Below are positions 58,693 to 64,000 of a DNA stretch of 64,000 nucleotides, in pieces. Below the pieces are notes generated by a model. That model worked only from the letters and a program-made list of their open reading frames with translations, had not been told where the DNA came from and did no database searches. Source of the stretch: Scytalidium lignicola (taxonomy: Eukaryota; Ascomycota; Leotiomycetes); NCBI GenBank assembly GCA_002812745.2, contig NCSJ02000032.1, positions 124,001 through 188,000 on the forward strand, read 5' to 3'. Numbering within the stretch: position 1 is the first letter of the stretch; every line of letters starts with the position of its first letter. The translations under genes and the position numbers were made by a program.

Positions 58693-60856
58693 GAGGCACG
58701 ACCACTCGCGCTCTGTTCGTAATCCCATCGAACACCATCACCACCTGTGCTCTTCCGGCTCCTCTACTGGCTCCCTTCTGGGGGAAGAACCCGATCGTGG
58801 GGCCTTTGACCTGGCGCACCACCCACCACCGCTATTACCACCACACTGGGCTGACCGGCACGACTTGGGTTGGAAGGGAAAAATAAGAAATAAATGGGCG
58901 GTCCAGGCAGGGTCCCCTTCGATGCAGCGGTGGAGATCCGCGCCGGGAGAGAAAATGGGAAAAAAGCCTCTTGTTTTGGGGGTCTTGCGCCGCCACGGCC
59001 AAGCAATTGCGCGCGATGTTCCTGTCGCATTGGAGGGGTCCTGCATATGTATGCAAAGACCGACTTGAAGAGGCATGGTTTTACTACGGTACTGTATAAT
59101 ACTTGTACAGTCCTGCATTGCATTGCACTGGAAGATGTTGAAAGTACAATTTTATTAGTTGTTCCTGGATAGTTCATACTGCACAATACTGTACGGCGCA
59201 AGCAGAGAGAGACAGAACTCGGTGATTGGCACGAAACTGGCTCGACTTGGGACCACCATCATCACCATTCATCATTATTCATCATCAAATCCCATCCCAT
59301 CCGCCCCCACTACGAAACACTGTGGCGGGTCACCAGTTTGCCACGAGCCAGTCAACCAGCAAACCAGTTGCAATTAGGATGATTGCTCCGAGAATCCAAA
59401 ACCGTGACACAAAGCAAAACCCGAAGAAAAAATTGGCCGAGCCGCGGTGGGGTTTTGAGGCTGATTAGGAATAATAATGGAGAGATGGAGAGTCGAGTCG
59501 ACATACACAAGAAGATACATACATACCCAATTAACTTTATTACTGGCCCGTTTATAACTTAATCAAGTTAGTCGTTCCTGCCTCCTGGGAGCACACGCGG
59601 GAATAGAAATACGGTACAGTACAGTAACAGCAGAAAACCCTTGCCCTCAATTCTTCGGCTTGGCTTTTGCTGCCACCACCACGGGCCACTCCCTGGCTGC
59701 TCACACTTTGCAAATCCTCCCTCTGGCTCGGGTCGTCCTCAGCACGTGGAGTCTTCGAAGAGGATGGGGGTGGATTGGGGGGCGCGAGTTAGCAATGTTG
59801 GGAACCCTCCCCAGAAAGCCAAGGCTGCACTTGCGCAGGGCTACAATCGATATCACGGGCGGGAGAGCGATGTCACAGTGCTTGTGTGTATTTTGTGTGT
59901 GTGTGTTACAGTGATTATTCCCGTACTTTATGTGTGCTCTGTTCAACGAGGGGTCCGGAGTACATGGCTGCCGCAGCTTTGCTCGAGCATTCTTTGGAAT
60001 GCCACCGCATGTTCCATTTGGTAGGTTGGCATGGTTGGCAGGTACTATCGCGACCTGTACCGTGCAGCACATGTAACAAATGTAACATGAGTGCGTGCGT
60101 ACGTGCGATGTGGATATCGTAGTGTGTACTTCTTCGGTTCTGGACTCTCTCTGGTTGTTGCTTTTCTGGGCCCGTCGGATAATTAATCGAAAGTCAATCG
60201 CCCATGTGGAGTATTCCGTGATGGGACCTCGTACTACCATATTACTATCTGTTGTTCAATACTTCCGTACAGTAATAATACGGTAGAGACGAAGCAGTAC
60301 GGAATTCTGCATCAGTGTACTTACAGAATATCTCTCTCTCTGCTTCTATATTTTGCCTCTCGATCCTGCTTACTTTTGCTTCTTCCATTAATGCTTCCAC
60401 GGCTTCTCTGCTTCTTCTACAGCTTCTGCTGCCTCCGTATGCACACCTCATCCCTCCGCCCGTCTCTCATCCCACTGGTTCACCACGCTCGAAAAATAGC
60501 AAGAGCAACAGAAAAAAGCAATATTGCCGCACCCGACCCGAGATCGTGTCATCAATAATTCATTCCACCGCATAATCGAACGCCTGTCAAAACAAAAATG
60601 TACGTTTCTTCTATGCATCGCCGGTGCCCCTTGTAGAAATGTCGTTGACGTCGTCCAGTCGCAGCGCCCCGTGGACACACGTGTGGTACCACGCTGCGGC
60701 TACTGGTGCGCCACTCGTACGGGGAATTTCTTGTGTGGCGCTCATTGGCTGTGCGTCCAAGCTCCCGGCTTAGCTTTTTCGGCTCGGCTGCTTCGGCTTG
60801 CCTTGCTGCCTTCCTGCCTTAGTCAGGCTTTCGTTAATGGTCAATGCTCCTATATT

Positions 60857-60870
60857 TTATCACGTGATAA
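60857..60870. promoter_or_regulatory. 14-bp perfect palindrome with E-box and flanking GATAA
   Basis: TTATCACGTGATAA reads the same on both strands. It combines CACGTG (bHLH/bZIP-type site) with GATAA on each strand, and lies about 240 bp upstream of the ABC1 kinase start codon and 3.2 kb upstream of the phosphate transporter start. Binding factor is inferred only. Confidence 0.45.
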
Positions 60871-60906
60871 TTCTCTACCTAGATGATGAACCCCAAGCAT
60901 GTGACA

Positions 60907-60935
60907 TGATGATGATGAAGAGGACGATGATGATG
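60907..60935. repeat. GAT-rich trinucleotide stretch
   Basis: (GAT)n interrupted by GAAGAGGAC, about 180 bp before the ABC1 kinase start. Intergenic. Confidence 0.6.
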
Positions 60936-61109
60936 TAATTGCGGCAAAACATTGCTCCGGCCCGGCCAATTTCTTGTGCCGCACTAGACCGAATCTAGCC
61001 ATGGATATCTTCTTTTCCACCACACTTGGTCTCTCCGTCGCGTGCCTCGTTCTCTATCATTATCTAGGGCTTCACGCCCAGCAGTCAACCTCCATCTCCC
61101 CTGACAGAT

Positions 61110-63362
61110 ATGTCTCTGCGCGCCGCAGGGCTATCTGCTCGCTGCCGACGAACGCATGTCCCACTCGCAGCTCCATCCGCATCTTTATCTCTGTTTCACC
61201 TTCGTTCCTCAGCCGAGACATTGATAAGCAAGCTAGGAAATTCAAGGTCCTTCCAATCCCGCTCCTTAAATTCTTTCCCTCGAACGTCAACGGTGCCGCG
61301 ATCCTTCTCTGGTCCTTTTCGAAATGCTCGCTCGGCCCATACATCACAATTCCAGCCACTCAGGCCGCCGTCGCCAGAATCTTTAGGTAGGGCCGCACCG
61401 GCAAGACAATACCATGGTCTTCGACGATGGGGGAGAAGGATCTTCTACTTCTCCACGGTTGTGGGGATCTTCTACCTGATGGACACACAGCTCTATGCAT
61501 CCTCAATACTACGATCTCTCCGGACTTTTGGAACGGGCTTTATCGTTGCTGTGGACTACAAGCTGAATTTCCGACCCAATCCATGGCTGGGTGGTGATAT
61601 TACCGATCTTCATAGACGGAACGCCGAGAGGTTGTCAGAACTGCTGCGGCACAATGGAGGTCTATATTTGAAGGTATGTTGGCATTTGAATTTTGTGCGC
61701 CGGTCTGAGACTCGGGGACTAATCGACTCCTTATCTTTCCTTAGATCGGCCAAGCCATAGCTATGCAGAGCGCTATTCTCCCTCCCGAGTTCCAGAAAAT
61801 GTTCGCGCGCATGTTTGACGATGCGCCTCAAAATGACTGGAAGGATGTAGTGAAGGTCATCCGAGAAGATTTCGGAGGCAGGACTCCCGAGGAAGTCTTT
61901 GGCGTCAGCTTCACGAACGAGCCGGGTAAGGGTGTTATCGAGACGAAGGCTAGAGCCTCGGCCTCTGTTGCGCAGGTTCACTGGGCGAGACTGGCAGATG
62001 GCAGAGAGATTGCTATCAAGGTGCAGAAGAGAGAGATTGCTCATCAGGTGGGATGGGATCTTTGGGCTTTCAAGTATTGCTTCCCTCCTTTCTTAACTCA
62101 AAAAAATGAAACAAAAAAAAANGCCCCCTATCTAACCCTTACTAACGTCTTTCAGAGTTGTCACAAGAATCTACAGTTACTGGTTTGATTTGCCGCTATC
62201 TACCCTAGTGCCTTACATCAGCGAACGACTGAACCTTGAAACAGACTTCATAAATGAAGCCAACAACTCCGAGAAGATGGCGGAATTAGTCGCCAACGAG
62301 CCTCGTCTCCGAGGCCGTGTCTACATCCCCAAAGTTTACCGTGACTTCTCCACTAAACGCGTCATGACAACGGAGTGGATAGAAGGTGTCCGTCTCTGGG
62401 ATAAGGAGAATCTAACCGCACCCTGGTATGGCGGTTGGGGGAAGGGTTCGCCAGGAGCAGGAGGCACCCCATTGCCCGCCGCAACATCTCTCCCACCGCC
62501 AAGTGCACAAGCAGCAGGCCTTCTGAAACCAGATCGCACGGAATGGAAAGGTCGGTATGGGAAAGGTGGACTTGGACTCAACTTGAAACCCATCATGACA
62601 ACTATGGTCGATCTGTTCTCCGCACAAATGTTTCTCTGGGGTCTAGTTCACTGCGACCCCCATCCAGGAAACATCTTCATCCGCCGCTTACCAAACGGTC
62701 AGTCAGAGCTCGTTCTCATCGATCATGGCTTGTATGTCTCCATGACGCCAACGCTCCGTCGACAATACTGCCAGTTCTGGAAGGCGATCATGACCTTCGA
62801 CAATACTACCTTGAACGAAATAACCGCCGCATGGGGCGTCAAAGCCCCAGATCTCTTCGCATCTGCAACGTTGATGCGGCCTTATGAAGGAGGGGACGAG
62901 ACCACCAAGGCAATGATCACAGATGAGTTAAAGGGGAAAACGCCAGCCGAGCGACATTTCGAGGTCCAAGAACGGATGAGGCAGGGCATTAGAGATATTC
63001 TCGCCGAAGAAGAGAACTTTCCCCGCGAACTCCTCTTCATTGGCCGAAATATGCGGATCGTGCAGGGAAATAACCAATTCCTAGGATCGCCTGTCAACCG
63101 GATTAAACTAACTGGGTCATGGGCATCGAGATCCCTCTTTGATGATAGGGATCTCGGTTTCGGCCAGAGGTTAGTGAATGGATGGAGGCATCTATTGTTC
63201 CGAGTCGTCTTGTTCAGCAGTGATATCATCTTTTGGACAAGTAAAATACGGCAGTGGTTTGGGATTGGTGGCGGAATGGAAGATGATATTGAGAAGCAGA
63301 TGCAGTATATTGCCAAGGATCAATTTGGCGTGGAGTTGAACCACAGCGTCTTTGAGGGATAA
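61110..63362 (+). CDS. ABC1/ADCK (UbiB) family atypical kinase, probably mitochondrial
   Basis: Three exons, 61110-61673, 61745-62073 and 62156-63362 (introns 71 and 82 bp), 699 aa. The N-terminal 80 residues are rich in Arg/Ser/Ala and poor in acids (MSLRAAGLSARCRRTHVPLA), like a mitochondrial presequence; one hydrophobic segment (IFYFSTVVGIFYLMD) follows. The UbiB hallmarks are clear: KxGQ in LYLKIGQAIAMQS (about 188-191), the Ala/Ser-rich loop ASASVAQVH (about 257), HCDPHPGN (about 462) and DHG in VLIDHGLYV (about 486). These proteins bind ATP and are linked to coenzyme Q biosynthesis or distribution. Which yeast member (Coq8, Cqd1, Mcp2/Cqd2) is orthologous I cannot say; GLYLKIGQAIAMQSAILPPE argues against Coq8. 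A Gly/Pro/Ala-rich insert near residues 395-425 is unusual. The N at 62122 lies in intron 2. Confidence 0.9.
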
Positions 63363-63759
63363 AAATGAGACGGTTTAGATGTATTAATGGGTATCATATA
63401 TATATATCTCGGGCTTTTGTACAGATACATAGCGATGGGGTTCTTGTATAAAATAGTTCTCGGCTCAGCATTTCTCATTGCCTTGGTGGTAGATTTGGGA
63501 GCAATAAATGTAGCGGCATTAATTATATGGCGCTTTAAAGCACCCTGGGGGTGCGGATCTGTTAGAAATAGAAGAAAATCTACTCATTCATAACAATATG
63601 CCATTCAAAACATATCATCTAGGCCGTAAAGCTTTTGACTATATAATCGTCAACCAATAACGCCAGATCTCCCTAAGACCCTAAATAGCATACTCAAACA
63701 GAGTGTCTTCATATTCTTCGTCCTTATCCCTCCTTTCTTTTTTGATGCCGACAAACTTC
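63363..63759. other. Convergent 3' intergenic region
   Basis: 397 bp between the ABC1 kinase gene and ENP1. AT-rich, with a short (AT)n at about 63397-63407. No gene seen. Confidence 0.6.
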
Positions 63760-64000
63760 TTAAATATCCATAACCATGGTATCATCTCCATCTACGACCA
63801 TTCCCTCGGGCTCCACAACAACCCCCCTACCTCTACCCTCCAGCAACTCCCTTCTAACTTCCGGCCCAATAGTATGGTGACCCTTGCTCAACAGCAAATC
63901 TAGTAATGACTCTCTTTGATCTTCGGTGATATCATTCCTATATCTCTGCGCAAAAGCCAAAAGGCACTGGTGCCAGATCACCGGCAACTTTGACTCCCTC
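63760..64000 (-). CDS. ENP1: Bystin/Enp1, C-terminal end (partial)
   Basis: Minus strand, open to the right window edge; only the last 79 residues are visible. ESKLPVIWHQCLLAFAQRYR, followed by NDITEDQRESLLDLL and HHTIGPEVRRELLEGRGRGV, is the highly conserved end of bystin/Enp1. This protein is a 40S pre-ribosome factor needed for 20S pre-rRNA processing and export. The gene's start and any introns lie outside the window. The final acidic Asp/Val/Met-rich stretch ending MVMDI is less conserved. Confidence 0.93.
   Translation of the reverse strand, partial: RESKLPVIWHQCLLAFAQRYRNDITEDQRESLLDLLLSKGHHTIGPEVRRELLEGRGRGVVVEPEGMVVDGDDTMVMDI

Larger units (their letters stand above)
57652..61109. 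promoter_or_regulatory. Long divergent intergenic region phosphate transporter / ABC1 kinase
   Basis: 3.46 kb with no recognisable gene. It carries several microsatellites (listed separately), three CACGTG boxes (59743, 60678, 60861), three copies of TACGGTAC (58636, 59085, 59610), and many C/T-rich runs. CACGTG is the core of Pho4/NUC-1 sites that activate phosphate transporter genes under starvation, so at least part of this region may serve the transporter; the distances (2.1-3.2 kb) are long for a fungal promoter. A long 5' leader or a non-coding RNA gene is possible. Confidence 0.5.

Noticed and set aside
1..64000. CRISPR array, integrated virus, transposase gene or secondary-metabolite cluster
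   Set aside because: No direct-repeat/spacer array, no viral or transposase protein, and no backbone synthase were found in any frame.

Overview
The window is nuclear DNA of a filamentous ascomycete (Pezizomycotina). I see 20 protein-coding genes, the last cut by the right edge. Most are split by short spliceosomal introns (about 46-100 bp, a few 160-200 bp) with GTAAGT/GTATGT-type donors and YAG acceptors. Intergenic DNA is AT-rich, and there are no operons and no bacterial features. The closest full sequence match I can place is the anoctamin at 51969-54687, which follows the Nectria nhTMEM16 scramblase almost end to end. Moderate AT richness and gene content make a Leotiomycete plausible, but that is inference. 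Six isolated N calls (8265, 8432, 13818, 34854, 54378, 62122), most of them beside or near homopolymer runs, suggest a draft assembly.

Layout. 0-5.6 kb: two minus-strand genes, a TMEM135-like membrane protein and an LRRC40-type leucine-rich-repeat protein with a long disordered N-terminus. 6.2-11.5 kb: plus-strand coiled-coil protein of unknown role and a five-exon SmgGDS-type armadillo protein. 12-16.3 kb: a cluster of compact housekeeping genes, PAM16 (mitochondrial import motor), YIP1 (ER-Golgi), DPM3 (dolichol-phosphate mannose synthase) and RPL13, arranged as divergent/convergent pairs. 16.7 kb: a 175-bp MITE-like element with perfect terminal inverted repeats and TA duplication. 17.9-26.7 kb: the TOR kinase (2439 aa, five exons) and, divergently, RTF2. 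27.4-29.8 kb: a BTB-like protein. 29.8-36.1 kb: a 6.3-kb block without a recognisable gene, followed by a 1249-aa disordered protein. 40.8-45.2 kb: glucosidase II beta subunit (ends in KDEL) convergent with an unrecognised 735-aa protein. 46.5-51.3 kb: SDR oxidoreductase, small F-box-like protein, MPPED-type metallophosphoesterase. 52-54.7 kb: anoctamin scramblase. 55.3-57.7 kb: PHO84-type phosphate transporter. A 3.46-kb intergenic region then separates it from a mitochondrial ABC1/ADCK kinase (61.1-63.4 kb). The C-terminal end of bystin (ENP1) closes the window.

Functionally the genes are mostly core eukaryotic ones: nutrient signalling (TOR, phosphate uptake), secretory-pathway glycosylation and quality control (DPM3, glucosidase II beta, YIP1), mitochondrial maintenance (PAM16, ABC1 kinase), and ribosome production (RPL13, ENP1). 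Neighbouring genes do not form a pathway cluster. I found no CRISPR, tRNA, rRNA, transposase, secondary-metabolite backbone or viral gene. I did not find a convincing new multi-gene system; the most interesting items are the MITE, an in-frame AT-rich intron in the anoctamin gene, the two very long intergenic regions, and four sizeable proteins I cannot assign.
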